Below are positions 51,032 through 60,535 of a stretch of 64,000 bases of DNA, piece after piece. Below the pieces are notes generated by a model. It saw only the letters and a list, made by a program, of their open reading frames with translations. It did no database searches and was not told the origin of the DNA. Positions within the stretch are counted from its first letter, which is position 1, and each line of letters starts with the position of its first letter. The position numbers were made by a program, and so were the translations under genes. Origin of the DNA: Candidatus Bathyarchaeota archaeon (GTDB taxonomy: Archaea; Thermoproteota; Bathyarchaeia; Bathyarchaeales; Bathycorpusculaceae); the NCBI GenBank assembly GCA_023488905.1, contig JAMDCQ010000013.1:124001-188000 (forward strand). Reading direction: 5' to 3'.

Positions 51032-51963
51032 TCAGTCTCCTTCGCCTCCATGTGTTGTCGGAACGAGGGTTACTTCGAGGAGTGCTTCTCGGCGTATGAT
51101 TACGGCTTTGACGGGTTTGTCCACTACGTCTTCGGCGAGCAGTCGGGGTAGGTCGTAGAATTCGGTGACGGGTTTGCCGTTGAATTTGACGAGTACGTCG
51201 CCCATGGCTAAGCCTGCCTTGCGTGTTGGCGAATTTGCTTCGACACTGAAGATCATGACGCCAGTTTCTTGCTCTAGTCCCGCTTGCTCGGCGATTTCTT
51301 CAGGGATGGCGACGGTGTTCGCGATAACACCCAAATAGCCCCGCTGGGCGGTTTTGCCTGTCATGAGGCGGTCGGCGATGGCTTTGACTTTGTTGGAGGG
51401 TATGGCGATGCCGCGTTGCCAGACGTATGCGGTGTTTATGCCTATGAGTTTGCCTTCGACGTCGATTAGGGTCCGCCGCTGAAGCCGGGGTTGAGTTGGG
51501 CGTCGGTTGCGAGGACGTTTTCCATGGCGGTTGCGCCTCGCCAGCCGCGTATGGTGCTGTTTACGTTGGTGACCATGCCTGAGGTGGCGGTGGGCTGGGT
51601 TCTGTTGAATGGGTTGGCTAATGCCAAGACGTATTGGCCCACGTTAAGCTGTTCTGAGTCACCCATCTCGATGGGCGTGAACTCCCCTCTCTCGGCCTTA
51701 AGCAAGGCTATGTCGTTGTATGGGTCTGTGCCCACGATTTTGGCGCTCAGGGTTTTTTCGCCTTGCCCGATTTTGACTGCGCTACATCCTGATAGAACGT
51801 GGTTGCAGGTGACGATGTAGCCGTCCTTGGTTAAGACAACGCCAGTGCCCCGTGACATCTGCGCTTTGACTGCGACGACTGACTGCGAGGTTTTCTTGAT
51901 GAGGGCGCTGGTGGCGTCTGAGACTGATTTTAGGACTTCAAGTGAGTTAACTAGTTGAGTCAT
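51032..51963 (-). pseudogene. HtrA/Deg-type serine protease with a frameshift at the active-site segment
   Basis: A cytoplasmic-looking (no signal peptide) trypsin-like domain: VVLTKDGYIVTCNHVLSG with catalytic His, DPYNDIALLKAERGEF with Asp, and LNPGFSGGP with the nucleophile Ser (Phe replaces the common Asn). Directly after GGP the frame meets TAA (51466-51468). One base shift in the GGGTCC region (51468-51473) restores LIDVEGKLIGINTAYVWQRG and joins to MTGKTAQRGYLGVIANTVAI and a C-terminal PDZ domain (DVLVKFNGKPVTEFYDL). So protease and PDZ belong to one gene split by a one-base deletion or sequence error. Confidence 0.85.
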
Positions 51964-52091
51964 GTCTTTTCACAGAAAAGGAATGGGCGAAAAGGTATTT
52001 GTTGACTAAGGGACAGCCAAACCTAGTCACAACAACATGCCAAGCTACCGACTCTGCCTGCTTCAGCCTTTGCGGAATACCGAGACCCGAT

Positions 52092-52130
52092 CTGCCTTTA
52101 AATAAGGGGAGGGGGGTCAGCTGAGAGCAG
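52092..52130 (+). repeat. TATA/G-rich intergenic module, copy 5
   Basis: TGCCTTTAAATAAGGGGAGG is followed by GGGGTCAGCTGAGAGCAGCA. It is oriented into the 124-bp duplicated element 40 bases further on. It lies between the HtrA gene and the winged-helix gene, in the middle of a 343-bp gap. Just upstream, TTTGCGGAATACCGAG inversely matches 43102-43119. Confidence 0.65.
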
Positions 52131-52169
52131 CATACGCGGCTGTTTCATGCCAACTGCGCCCGCTAACCT

Positions 52170-52293
52170 GAACTGCTTGCGGAAGTCGCCACAACCAGCC
52201 TGCAATGTACCCCAGACGCAGGCAACAAAACCGACGCCGCAGCTAAGTCTGCTGGAAGAAGATGAAATAAGAGGGGTGCAGGGCAACTTCTAA
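52170..52293 (-). repeat. 124-bp perfect duplicated element, copy B
   Basis: Exact reverse complement of 37595-37718 along its full length. On the plus strand, downstream of module copy 5, an ATG at 52146 opens a frame (MPTAPANLNCLRKSPQPACN...) running through the element to TAA at 52291-52293, ending LLEEDEIRGVQGNF. The same ending is open in copy A. A tiny protein, an RNA or a recombined intergenic block are all possible. Confidence 0.9.
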
Positions 52294-52306
52294 AACAAAA
52301 ATATAG

Positions 52307-52939
52307 TTAGGCTGGCATCATGTAGTCGCCGTAAAAGCCCACGTGGCGGGCTACTGCTGTTCTGCTGGTCTGCGAGCTTGTGGCTAGTTTGCCGATAAGC
52401 GTCATGAGTTGATATGCGGCTTTGAGCGCTTGGTTTAGGTTGTTGTTTGTGAGGAATTTGGCTTCGATGCTCAGTGCTGAGCCTTGGATGTTGGCGGCGA
52501 TTTGGATGCCTCCATCCTCGGTTATCCATTTGAGCGTTACGCCTTGGCTGTTTTCGGATATGCCCAGCCAGCGCAGCATGCCGAACCATTTTCCCTTTAG
52601 CTGCAGGATTAGTTGCTGTGTGTGGAGGTCTGAGGGCAGGAAGGTTTGTATGAGTTGGGAGGTGGGTGGCTCGGTTTTTGGGTGCTGGAGTTTTAGTTCG
52701 GTGATTTTTGGGGTTACTCGGTAGCCTTCGCGTTCTTTTTTGATTATACCTTCCTCTTCAAGCCGCCCCAATATGCGTGAAAGGGTCTCTGGGTGCAGGC
52801 CTGTTCTGCGTTTTAGCCCATCAAACGTGAAAACCGCCAAGTCCTCAGTTTCTATCAGCGAAAACAGGTCTGCGTCGCGTTCGCTAAGCGAGTAATCGGT
52901 GGGTGGGCTTTGCCAATTAACGTTGAGAACAGGAACCAT
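52307..52939 (-). CDS. winged-helix DNA-binding protein with unknown C-terminal domain
   Basis: 210 residues. Residues 18-78 are a winged helix: SERDADLFSLIETEDLAVFT, then RRTGLHPETLSRILGRLEEE and GIIKKEREGYRVTPK. The C-terminal 120 residues include LKGKWFGMLRWLGISENSQG and LKWITEDGGIQIAANI, a beta-alpha domain with no motif I know. No effector site is evident. Stand-alone transcription; target unknown. Confidence 0.75.
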   Translation of the reverse strand: MVPVLNVNWQSPPTDYSLSERDADLFSLIETEDLAVFTFDGLKRRTGLHPETLSRILGRLEEEGIIKKEREGYRVTPKITELKLQHPKTEPPTSQLIQTFLPSDLHTQQLILQLKGKWFGMLRWLGISENSQGVTLKWITEDGGIQIAANIQGSALSIEAKFLTNNNLNQALKAAYQLMTLIGKLATSSQTSRTAVARHVGFYGDYMMPA

Positions 52940-52945
52940 TACTTA

Positions 52946-53161
52946 TTGATTGGCGGAGACGTTGCTTTTGAAGATTACCCAAATCTAACCCCGAAACCCA
53001 TGTTTATTTCTGGAGAAGAAGGGTTACTCAGCGAAGCCAACGTCCCAATGGACAAAAAAGGGTTCGCTTAAGGGATTGCTCGTGGCTTTAGACGTGGATT
53101 CGCCGAGCCCTACATTGTTGATTGCGGTTCGACAAGTAACCATGTCTTCGAGGGCTCTTAA
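52946..53161 (+). pseudogene. gene fragment with an in-frame TAA
   Basis: The plus-strand frame from TTG 52946 reads LIGGDVAFEDYPNLTPKPMF, then ISGEEGLLSEANVPMDKKGF, then TAA (53069-53071). It continues in the same frame as GIARGFRRGFAEPYIVDCGS and TSNHVFEGS to TAA at 53159. Both parts look like one conserved protein, interrupted and without an N-terminal or C-terminal end. I do not recognise the family. It fills most of the 276-bp gap after the winged-helix gene. Confidence 0.45.
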
Positions 53162-53215
53162 GAGTTCCACAAATAAACTATATACCAACTATATAGACGC
53201 AAAAGGCCTGAAACG

Positions 53216-53458
53216 TTAGCGTTTCAGGTTTGAACGCATCAACTTCAGGTACAAGTAAACGAAATATGCTAAAGTGAACGCTGTAAGCCCGATTTCCGCG
53301 GACAGGATGAGGGGATTTGTTTCGATCGCCATAAAATACCCCTGCTGCGAAATAGCGAGGAAGACGAGGATTTGCAGAAAGATGGCGCCGCCTAAGCAAC
53401 TTAGCCCCAAAGTATGGATTACGATGCTGAGTTTGTGGTTAAATTTTGGGAGCGCCAA
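53216..53458 (-). CDS. small two-helix membrane protein
   Basis: 80 residues with helices near 14-34 (LGLSCLGGAIFLQILVFLAI) and 50-70 (LSAEIGLTAFTLAYFVYLYL) and a basic C-terminus (KLMRSNLKR). ATG 53458. Downstream of its end are two CTATATA strings (53169-53191). No family recognised. Confidence 0.5.
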   Translation of the reverse strand: MALPKFNHKLSIVIHTLGLSCLGGAIFLQILVFLAISQQGYFMAIETNPLILSAEIGLTAFTLAYFVYLYLKLMRSNLKR

Positions 53459-53556
53459 AGCTATCGATAACTTAGTGCTGTTTAGAATGACTTAATAGTT
53501 ATGAATTCTAAGGCTTTATTCCCAATCACCAAAAAACAAAACAGAAAACGGGGAGA

Positions 53557-54201
53557 TTAGCCCAAGTTGACTTTTTCACCCGTAACAACGTACACTACAG
53601 ATTCACAGATGTAGACAGCGTGGTCAGCGATGCGTTCAAAGTAACGTGAGACAAGGATACTTGATGCCACGCATTTGCTGCTGCTTTGCTCCGAGTTAAT
53701 GATTCGATCTAGGAATTCAAGGTACATACCGTCAACTTCACGCTCGGTTGGCGAGATGGTTTTGGCAAGTGCAATGTCATGTTTTCTGAGCGAGTCTATG
53801 CTGATTTTGACTGTTGAGAGAACTTTTTCGCTCATCTCCGCCAGATACTGCTTAGTCCAAGGTTCGCACTGAGATAACCCGTTTAGCTGGTCGCTAATCG
53901 AGGAAATGTCCAAGGCATATCGCCCGTACCTCGCGAAGTCGTTACCGATTTTCATGTAGGATTTAATGGCGCGCAAATCTGAGGCGACGGGTTGGAAACG
54001 GGCGATCAACTCGAAGGTGCGGTCTTCGACTTTGCCTGCCATAGCGACAAGCACGTCAGACATTTCTCTAACCTGAGCTTGTACGCTTCTCCCGTCAAGG
54101 TAGCCATGAATAGACAAAGATAGGGTTTCGTATGTTAATTCGCCCATGCGGGTAAGCAACACGGATTGTTCCTCTAAGCCTCGGTCAATTATTCTGCTCA
54201 T
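53557..54201 (-). CDS. phoU: PhoU phosphate-signalling regulator
   Basis: 214-residue PhoU with two three-helix repeats. Metal-binding acidic motifs appear as DRTFELIARFQPVASDLRAI near residue 77 and, in the second repeat, NSEQSSSKCVASSILVSRYF then ERIADHAVYICES near 190. It modulates the Pst transporter by interacting with PstB. Last gene of pstSCAB-phoU, 15 bp after pstB. Confidence 0.94.
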   Translation of the reverse strand: MSRIIDRGLEEQSVLLTRMGELTYETLSLSIHGYLDGRSVQAQVREMSDVLVAMAGKVEDRTFELIARFQPVASDLRAIKSYMKIGNDFARYGRYALDISSISDQLNGLSQCEPWTKQYLAEMSEKVLSTVKISIDSLRKHDIALAKTISPTEREVDGMYLEFLDRIINSEQSSSKCVASSILVSRYFERIADHAVYICESVVYVVTGEKVNLG

Positions 54202-54216
54202 AGTTTTCAGTTCTCC

Positions 54217-55005
54217 TTAGCCGAATTCTCCTGTTATATATTTCTCTGTTAGCTGGTTCTTGGGAGATTCAAAGATGTCCTTGGTAGACCCAAACTCGAT
54301 TAAGCTGCCCAAGTACATAAACGCGGTGTAGTCGGAGACACGGGACGCTTGCTGCATGTTATGCGTCACAATAACCACCGTGTAGTCACGCTTCAACTCC
54401 ACCACCAGCCGCTCTATCTTCGCAGTGGCAATCGGGTCCAGCGCAGAGCAGGGTTCATCCATCAAGATAACCTCAGGCTGCAAGGCGATGGCGCGCGCGA
54501 TACAGAGACGCTGCTGCTGACCGCCAGAGATGCTTGTGCCGGGCTTTTTCAGGTCATCTTTAACTTCATCCCAGAGCGTAGCTTGCTCTAGGCTGCGTTT
54601 GACGACTTCGTCAAGGTTTTTGCCTTTCTTGGCGCCTGTAAGCCTTAATCCCGCTGCGACGTTGTCGTATATGGTCATGGTGGGGAAGGGGTTGGGTTTT
54701 TGGAAGACCATGCCGACTCTGCGACGCACCATGACGGGGTCTACGGTTTTGTCGAATATGTTTTCGCCGTCAAGCAGAATTTGGCCTGTCATTTTGGCGT
54801 TGGGTATGAGTTCATGCATGCGGTTTAGGCATCGGATAAACGTGGATTTGCCGCATCCGGATGGACCTATGATGGCGGTTACAGTGTTTGCTTTGATGTC
54901 TACGTTGATGTCTTTTAGGGCTTGTTTTTGGCCGAACCAAGCGTTTAAGCCGATGCTCTGCATCTTCAAGTCCGATTCGACGGTTTTCTGTTGGGGTGTA
55001 GTCAT
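54217..55005 (-). CDS. pstB: phosphate ABC transporter ATPase
   Basis: 262 residues. Walker [21 protein letters not shown] near 46, Q-loop [20 protein letters not shown] near 94 (the PNPFP string is typical of PstB), signature [17 protein letters not shown] near 150, Walker [17 protein letters not shown] near 173, and [17 protein letters not shown]. Overlaps pstA by 4 bp. Confidence 0.97.
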   Translation of the reverse strand: MTTPQQKTVESDLKMQSIGLNAWFGQKQALKDINVDIKANTVTAIIGPSGCGKSTFIRCLNRMHELIPNAKMTGQILLDGENIFDKTVDPVMVRRRVGMVFQKPNPFPTMTIYDNVAAGLRLTGAKKGKNLDEVVKRSLEQATLWDEVKDDLKKPGTSISGGQQQRLCIARAIALQPEVILMDEPCSALDPIATAKIERLVVELKRDYTVVIVTHNMQQASRVSDYTAFMYLGSLIEFGSTKDIFESPKNQLTEKYITGEFG

Positions 55006-55832
55006 TTTTTGAATCTTCCTCTACTTGCTAATCTAACTGCAATGTTTAAGGATAAAACTATGAGAATTAAGATTAAAGCGGCGCCCCAGCCCTGAGCCTG
55101 CGCGCTGGCGTAAGGCTGAAGCGAATCTCGCCATATCTCGAGCGGCAACGCAGCCATAGGTTGGTCTAAGCCTTGGAAGAAGTATCGGTTGCCAAGAATC
55201 GTCATAATCAGCGGGGCTGTTTCGCCTGAAATGCGGGCAACTGCTAGAAGGGTGCCTGTGATTAAGCCGCTTTTGGCTGAGGGCAAAACTACGCTTAGCG
55301 TTGTTCGCCATTTGTGGGCGCCTAGAGCCAGCGAGGCTTCGCGGACACTGTTTGGCACAAGTTTGAGCGATTCCTCGGTTGTTCGGGCAACTATGGGGAT
55401 TAGGATGAATGAGAGCGCAATGGCACCTGCAATCGCCGAATAGCTGCCAATCAAGGCTATGACGATTACGCCGTAAGCGGTTATGCCTACGACGATGGAG
55501 GGAAATTCAGTGAGGATGTCGTTTATGCTGCGCATGGTGGCGGCGTAGTGGTTGTTGCCGAATTCGGCGAGGTAGATGCCTGAGAGGATGCCAATGGGGA
55601 TGCCGATGAGGCTTGTTAAGCCGATGAGTATGAGCGTGCCCTGTATGGCGGGGCCGATGCCGCCGTTTGCGTTGGTTGAGATTAGAAAGTTGATGCTGAG
55701 TTGTGGCGCGCCCCTGACTATGACTTCCCAGAGTATACTTAGCAATGGGACAACGGCTAAAACCACGCAAACTGCGCAGAGAATAAAGAAAAAGTGGTTT
55801 TTGAATTTGCGGAAAGCGTAGTTGGATATCAC
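55002..55832 (-). CDS. pstA: phosphate ABC transporter permease PstA
   Basis: 276 residues, six helices. [17 protein letters not shown] near 77, and the coupling loop [20 protein letters not shown] near 165 with [20 protein letters not shown]. It pairs with PstC. Overlaps pstC and pstB by 4 bp each. Confidence 0.96.
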   Translation of the reverse strand: MISNYAFRKFKNHFFFILCAVCVVLAVVPLLSILWEVIVRGAPQLSINFLISTNANGGIGPAIQGTLILIGLTSLIGIPIGILSGIYLAEFGNNHYAATMRSINDILTEFPSIVVGITAYGVIVIALIGSYSAIAGAIALSFILIPIVARTTEESLKLVPNSVREASLALGAHKWRTTLSVVLPSAKSGLITGTLLAVARISGETAPLIMTILGNRYFFQGLDQPMAALPLEIWRDSLQPYASAQAQGWGAALILILIVLSLNIAVRLASRGRFKK

Positions 55833-56839
55833 TCAACTGCGCCTCCCTTGACCTTTAATACCTTAGTGACCATGATGTGAGCGCCTACGTTGATGAGTAA
55901 GCTCATGATTAGCAGGATCAAGCCGACGCCGACGTATGCGGCGACCTCCAACTCACCCGTAGCTTCTAAGAAGCCGTTTGCGATGAGCGAAGCCATGGTT
56001 TGGCCTGGCTGAAAAAGCGAGGTGGGCATGGCTGCGGGACCTGTGGCGTTGCCTATGAGCATTGATACTGCCATGGTTTCGCCGACGGCACGACCTAAAC
56101 CTAGGATTACGGCGCCGAATATGCCTGAGCGACCGTAGCTTATGACCCAGTGGCGGATGACTTCCCATTTGGTGGCTCCGATGCTGTAGGCGCCTTCGCG
56201 GATGCTGTTGGGTACGGCGCTGATGACTTCTTTGGAGATAGAAGCGACCGTGGGGATTATCATGATGGCTAGGATGCAGCCTGCGGTGAAAAGGTCCAGA
56301 CCGAAGGGGGTACCGCTGAAAATTGGAATCCAGCCCAAGTAAGTTGACAGGGGGATTTCGATATAGTTTAGTATCCAGAACCTGAAAATGAAAAGCCCCC
56401 ACAGACCATAAATTACACTTGGAACAGCTGCCAAGAGTTCGACAAGATAGCTAATTGGTACCCGCAGGGATCTAGGTGCCATTTCAACTAAAAAAATCGC
56501 TATACCTAAACTCAGAGGAACCCCAATTAGAAGCGCTATCCCGGAAGTAACGAGGGTACCAAGCACATATGGTAATGCGCCGAAGACTTCTCTGCCTTCA
56601 ACTGGATTCCAAGCGGTACCAAAGAAGAAGTCTGTGCCGAATCTTTCAATCACAGGTACAGAATCCGTCGTTAACACGTAACCTGTTATTATCAAGATAA
56701 CTATTGCGGAAGCCGCTATGACTGCGGCGAGGTTTTTGAAGAGAAAATCGCCTGTTATTTTTATTTTTTTAGTAAAAAACTTGGGGGGTATTTGGTGGTT
56801 CAGGGCAATCCACCTAAGTCGCGGATAATGTTTGCCCAT
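55829..56839 (-). CDS. pstC: phosphate ABC transporter permease PstC
   Basis: 336 residues, six or seven helices. FGTDFFFGTAWNPVEGREVF near 67 and GALPYVLGTLVTSGIALLIG near 87 are PstC-specific. The coupling loop is SAVPNSIREGAYSIGATKWE near 208. The start overlaps pstS by 26 bp. Confidence 0.96.
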   Translation of the reverse strand: MGKHYPRLRWIALNHQIPPKFFTKKIKITGDFLFKNLAAVIAASAIVILIITGYVLTTDSVPVIERFGTDFFFGTAWNPVEGREVFGALPYVLGTLVTSGIALLIGVPLSLGIAIFLVEMAPRSLRVPISYLVELLAAVPSVIYGLWGLFIFRFWILNYIEIPLSTYLGWIPIFSGTPFGLDLFTAGCILAIMIIPTVASISKEVISAVPNSIREGAYSIGATKWEVIRHWVISYGRSGIFGAVILGLGRAVGETMAVSMLIGNATGPAAMPTSLFQPGQTMASLIANGFLEATGELEVAAYVGVGLILLIMSLLINVGAHIMVTKVLKVKGGAVE

Positions 56840-57917
56840 TGAACGTTATCGACTGAATTGTTGCTTCATTAAGCTGCACAACGTTGCTTGGTAGCGGTGC
56901 GTATTCAAGATCAGGTCCTAAATCTTGCCCATCGTGGACAATGTACCATAGGAACTGTACAAGCGCAGTTGCTTTTTCCTGTGTCATGTTGGGAAGTACA
57001 TTGAGTTCTTTGTAAACCAGCAGGTAGGTGAAGCTGACTATCGGGTATGCTTCCGCGTTGTCCATGTTTAGGAGGTCTACGCCTGTCCAGCTTGCGTCGC
57101 CTGCGGGTAAGGTTGCGGCTCCAGCTTGGGCGGCTGCGGTTGTGGATTCAAGTGTTGGTAGAATGTAGTGACCTGAAGGGTTGGCAATAGCCGCCATGGT
57201 CATGTCGTTTTCGAGTGCGTATGCCAATTCAACATAGCCAATTGAGTATTGATTACCAGCGACTGTCGAAGCTACACCTGCGTTGCCATTCGAGCCTATT
57301 CCGACGGGCCAAGCTACTGATTTGCCCTGACCAACAGCGGTACTCCATGATGTGCTTACTTTGCTGAGGTAGCTTGTGAAGATGAATGTGGTTCCTGAAC
57401 CGTCTGAGCGGTGAACAGTGGCGATGCTTTGTGATGGGAGAGTGACGTCAGGGTTTAGGTTCTGGATTGCAGGGTCATTCCATTTGGTGATGGTTCCTTG
57501 GAAAATATCTGCGAGAACTTGTCCAGTTAGTTTGAGACCGCTTGATACGCCGGGGAGGTTGTAGGTGACTGTCACTGCGCCGATGGTTTCAGGGATGTGG
57601 AGAGCATTTGGAATGTCTGCGCTTTCGGTTGCCGTGAGAGGTGCATCTGAGCCTGCGAAATCGACGTTTTTGTTTTTGAGGTCAGAGATTCCGCCGCCGC
57701 TGCCGATGGCTTGATAGTTCACTTGAACGTTTGGTTTAATGTTGTGAACGTATTGGGTTATTATTTCGTTGAGGAGCGGGTAGGGGAATGTTGCTCCTGA
57801 CCCGTTGAGCATTACTGTTTCGGTGGTGCCGGGGGCGGATAAGTAGACGTATGCTGCGATTGAACCGAGGATTACTACGATTGCAACTATTGCAGCTATA
57901 ACATATTTAGTGTTCAT
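56814..57917 (-). CDS. pstS: phosphate-binding protein PstS (operon copy)
   Basis: 367 residues from ATG 57917, preceded by a GAGG ribosome-binding sequence. An N-terminal helix (VIAAIVAIVVILGSIAAYVY) anchors it. LNGSGATFPYPLLNEII near 38 and YQAIGSGGGISDLKNKNVDF near 70 build the phosphate site. HRSDGSGTTFIFTSYLSKVS near 168 is also characteristic, and GKSVAWPVGIGSNGNAGVA follows. It feeds PstCAB encoded downstream. Confidence 0.96.
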   Translation of the reverse strand: MNTKYVIAAIVAIVVILGSIAAYVYLSAPGTTETVMLNGSGATFPYPLLNEIITQYVHNIKPNVQVNYQAIGSGGGISDLKNKNVDFAGSDAPLTATESADIPNALHIPETIGAVTVTYNLPGVSSGLKLTGQVLADIFQGTITKWNDPAIQNLNPDVTLPSQSIATVHRSDGSGTTFIFTSYLSKVSTSWSTAVGQGKSVAWPVGIGSNGNAGVASTVAGNQYSIGYVELAYALENDMTMAAIANPSGHYILPTLESTTAAAQAGAATLPAGDASWTGVDLLNMDNAEAYPIVSFTYLLVYKELNVLPNMTQEKATALVQFLWYIVHDGQDLGPDLEYAPLPSNVVQLNEATIQSITFNGQTLSAT

Positions 57918-57957
57918 ATTTTGCTGCCTCGTTTTTGTGAATCTAAAAGACGTTAAT

Positions 57958-58002
57958 GTCGTTATATAGTAAATCTCCATAAAATTTATAGTCTATATAG
58001 AT
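57958..58002. promoter_or_regulatory. divergent promoter region between pstS and the AbrB-PhoU regulator
   Basis: Several TATA-like strings lie within 45 bases: GTTATATAGTAA (57961-57972), TTTATAGTC (57985-57993) and CTATATAGATATAAC (57994-58008). TTTATAGT lies about 25 bases before ATG 58015. TACTATATAAC on the minus strand lies about 45-50 bases before ATG 57917. The clustering suggests overlapping, mutually regulated promoters, probably phosphate-responsive. Confidence 0.5.
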
Positions 58003-58014
58003 ATAACTAATATA

Positions 58015-59100
58015 ATGACACATCATAGAAAGAGTCACTTGGAGTCAAGCGTGACCAAAGAAACAGAAAAATTTAACGAAGAACAACGCAAACTGCAAGT
58101 CACAGGCGGATCCACCTTTATACTTTCTCTGCCCAAAGATTGGGCAACCAAAAACGAACTCAAACGCGGCAGTTCAATGCTTGTCCGAGAAGAAGACGAT
58201 GGCTCACTATCAATCGCACCCTCAAGCTATCCAAAAAAAGAAAAACAAGACGAAGCCTACATCCGCGTGGGCCAAAACGACAACCCCGACGCCATCATGC
58301 GCACCGCGATTTCTGCATACCTAAACGGCTACAACATACTCCACATCCGCTCACAAGGACAAAAAGTGCTCCCATCTAAACTGCGCAACCACCTCAAACA
58401 CTTCGCAAGACACTACTTGGTAGGTACAGAAATCGTTATAGACACCCCGACTGACTTAACGCTTCAAGTGCTGCTTAACTACCCTGAACTCACCGTCCAA
58501 AACGCTCTAAGTCGCATGGCAATCATCGCCTCATCTATGCATAAAGAATCTATTACGGCGCTCAAAAAACTTGATTTTCCAAGCGCCAAGGCAGTTATCG
58601 AAACCGACCGAGAAGTCAACCGCTTCGGCCTCTACATTGTGAGACTGCTAAAATTGGCAGTTTCAAATCAGCGCATTGTCAAAGAAATCGGCTTAAGCTA
58701 CCAAAAGGAATGCTTGGGTTACCGGTTGATTGCCAAATCAGTAGAGCGATCCGCTGATCACGCAACCAAAATCGCTGAAAACACCCTACTGCTAAACGAT
58801 GCAGTTAATGATGAATTTCTTGAGAAGATCAGCCAGCTAAGTGAGTCGGCGAATTCAATGTTTGACAGCGCCATGGAAGCCCTCTTTAAGCATGACTTTA
58901 ACTTAGCCGAAACCGTACTCGAAAAACTAAGCTACGTCCATAAACTCGAGAAAGAAACTGTGTTGTGCTTGCCAGACGCAAAAATCGAGGATGCGGTCAA
59001 CTTGAGGCTGATTATTGAGAGTGTCAGACGCACCGCGGAGTACGCAAGCGACATCTCAGAAGTTGTGCTCAACTTGAATGTTGAATCGGTTTTAGGTTAA
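58015..59100 (+). CDS. AbrB-domain PhoU-like phosphate regulator
   Basis: 361 residues. Residues 25-70 form a SpoVT/AbrB-type DNA-binding hairpin (RKLQVTGGSTFILSLPKDWA, then GSSMLVREEDDGSLSI). Two PhoU repeats follow from about 160: SSMHKESITALKKLDFPSAK and VERSADHATKIAENTLLL, then EALFKHDFNLAETVLEKLSY and VRRTAEYASDISEVVLNL. A PhoU sensor joined to a DNA-binding domain is a known archaeal arrangement and is thought to control phosphate genes. The divergent position next to pstS supports that. Confidence 0.9.
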   Translation: MTHHRKSHLESSVTKETEKFNEEQRKLQVTGGSTFILSLPKDWATKNELKRGSSMLVREEDDGSLSIAPSSYPKKEKQDEAYIRVGQNDNPDAIMRTAISAYLNGYNILHIRSQGQKVLPSKLRNHLKHFARHYLVGTEIVIDTPTDLTLQVLLNYPELTVQNALSRMAIIASSMHKESITALKKLDFPSAKAVIETDREVNRFGLYIVRLLKLAVSNQRIVKEIGLSYQKECLGYRLIAKSVERSADHATKIAENTLLLNDAVNDEFLEKISQLSESANSMFDSAMEALFKHDFNLAETVLEKLSYVHKLEKETVLCLPDAKIEDAVNLRLIIESVRRTAEYASDISEVVLNLNVESVLG

Positions 59101-59181
59101 CCCCTTCTCTATTTTCGTCAGAATTTTAGCCTGAGCAATAGATTACTTGATTGTTATAAAAAAAATAATTTGGGAATTGTT

Positions 59182-60453
59182 TTAGGTTGTTGGCAGTGTC
59201 TGTCCGTTGAAGGTTATCGATTGTATGGTGGCTTCGTTGATTGCGACCACGTTTGATGGCAGTGGAGCGTAGGATAGGGCTGAGGATAGGTTTTGACCGT
59301 CGTGTACCATGTACCATAACCACTGCACGAGGACTACGGCTTGCGCTTGAGTCATGCCTGGGATAACGTTGAGTTCTTTGTAGACTATGATGTAGCTGAA
59401 GCTAACAATAGGGTAAGAGTTCTCGCCGGGGGCATTTAGGATGTTTACGCTTGTCCAGCTTGCGCTGCCTGCGGGTAAGCCTGCGGACGCGACTGATTGG
59501 GCGGCTGAGGTTGTGGTTGCGAGTGTTGGCATAACATAGTTTCCTGCGGCGTTTTGTATGGCTGCGACTTTCATGTTATTCTCTACTGTGTAGGCTAATT
59601 CGACATAGCCGATTGTGTAAGCGTTTCCTTCGACTGTTCCAGCGACACCAGCGTTGTTGTTAGCGCCAACTCCGACTGGCCAAGCTGGATTTTTGGCTTG
59701 TCCAACAGTGCTAGCCCATGTACTGCTTGCCGAGCTGAGGTAGCCTGTGAATACGAAGCTTGTTCCTGAGCTTTCAGCCCGGTGGACGACTATGATGTTT
59801 TGTGCTGGAAGGTTGACTGTTGGGTTGAGAGCTTGTATGGCAGAGTCATTCCACTTGGTTATGGTTCCGAGATAGATGTCTGCGATGACTTGTCCAGTTA
59901 ACTTTAGACCTGTGGGTATACTGGGTAAGTTGTAGGTTACAGTAACGGCGCCGATGGTTTCAGGGATGTGTAATGCGTTGGGGATGTTGTTTGCTTCTGA
60001 TGTTGTGAGTGGTGCGTCAGAACCTGCGAAATCGACGGTTTTCTGTGTTAATGCGGAAATGCCGCCGCCGCTGCCGATTGATTGATAGTTGACAGTTGCC
60101 CATGGTCGGGTTGCAGTATAACTATTGATCATTTCACTAATTAGTGGATAGGGGAAGGTTGCTCCTGCGCCGTTGATTATGGCAGGTTGGGGGGTTGGTG
60201 TTGGGCTGGGCGAGGCTGTTGGTGCCGTCGTTGGACCTGGTGTTGGGGCGGTTGTTGGTTTGCTGGTTGGTTTGGTAGTTGGGGAAGTTGTTGATGAATC
60301 AGTCGAGGATGCAGTGGGTGCTGCTGTTGGCGCTGGGGTTGGGGTGGGTGTAGATGCGGGTTGGTTGGGGTTCGCTAGGTATACATAAGCGAATGCTGAA
60401 CCGATGATAACAGCTATTGAGACTATTCCAAGGATAATGTAGGTAGTTTTCAT
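59182..60453 (-). CDS. pstS: phosphate-binding protein PstS (second, stand-alone copy)
   Basis: 423 residues from ATG 60453 with GGGAG upstream. An N-terminal helix is followed by a long low-complexity Thr/Pro/Ser linker (residues 30-85, repeats of PTPTP and TTSPTTKPTSKPTT) absent from the operon copy. The mature domain is closely similar: GAGATFPYPLISEMINSY, YQSIGSGGGISALTQKTVDF, HRAESSGTSFVFTGYLSSAS. The linker would hold the binding domain further from the membrane. No permease genes accompany it, so it probably shares PstCAB. Confidence 0.95.
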   Translation of the reverse strand: MKTTYIILGIVSIAVIIGSAFAYVYLANPNQPASTPTPTPAPTAAPTASSTDSSTTSPTTKPTSKPTTAPTPGPTTAPTASPSPTPTPQPAIINGAGATFPYPLISEMINSYTATRPWATVNYQSIGSGGGISALTQKTVDFAGSDAPLTTSEANNIPNALHIPETIGAVTVTYNLPSIPTGLKLTGQVIADIYLGTITKWNDSAIQALNPTVNLPAQNIIVVHRAESSGTSFVFTGYLSSASSTWASTVGQAKNPAWPVGVGANNNAGVAGTVEGNAYTIGYVELAYTVENNMKVAAIQNAAGNYVMPTLATTTSAAQSVASAGLPAGSASWTSVNILNAPGENSYPIVSFSYIIVYKELNVIPGMTQAQAVVLVQWLWYMVHDGQNLSSALSYAPLPSNVVAINEATIQSITFNGQTLPTT

Positions 60454-60535
60454 GTTTACTCTATTCTCCCGTTGCTCATCTACAAAAAACAGGGTAATAT
60501 AATCGCCCAGCATAGAATACGGAGGGCATTATAGG

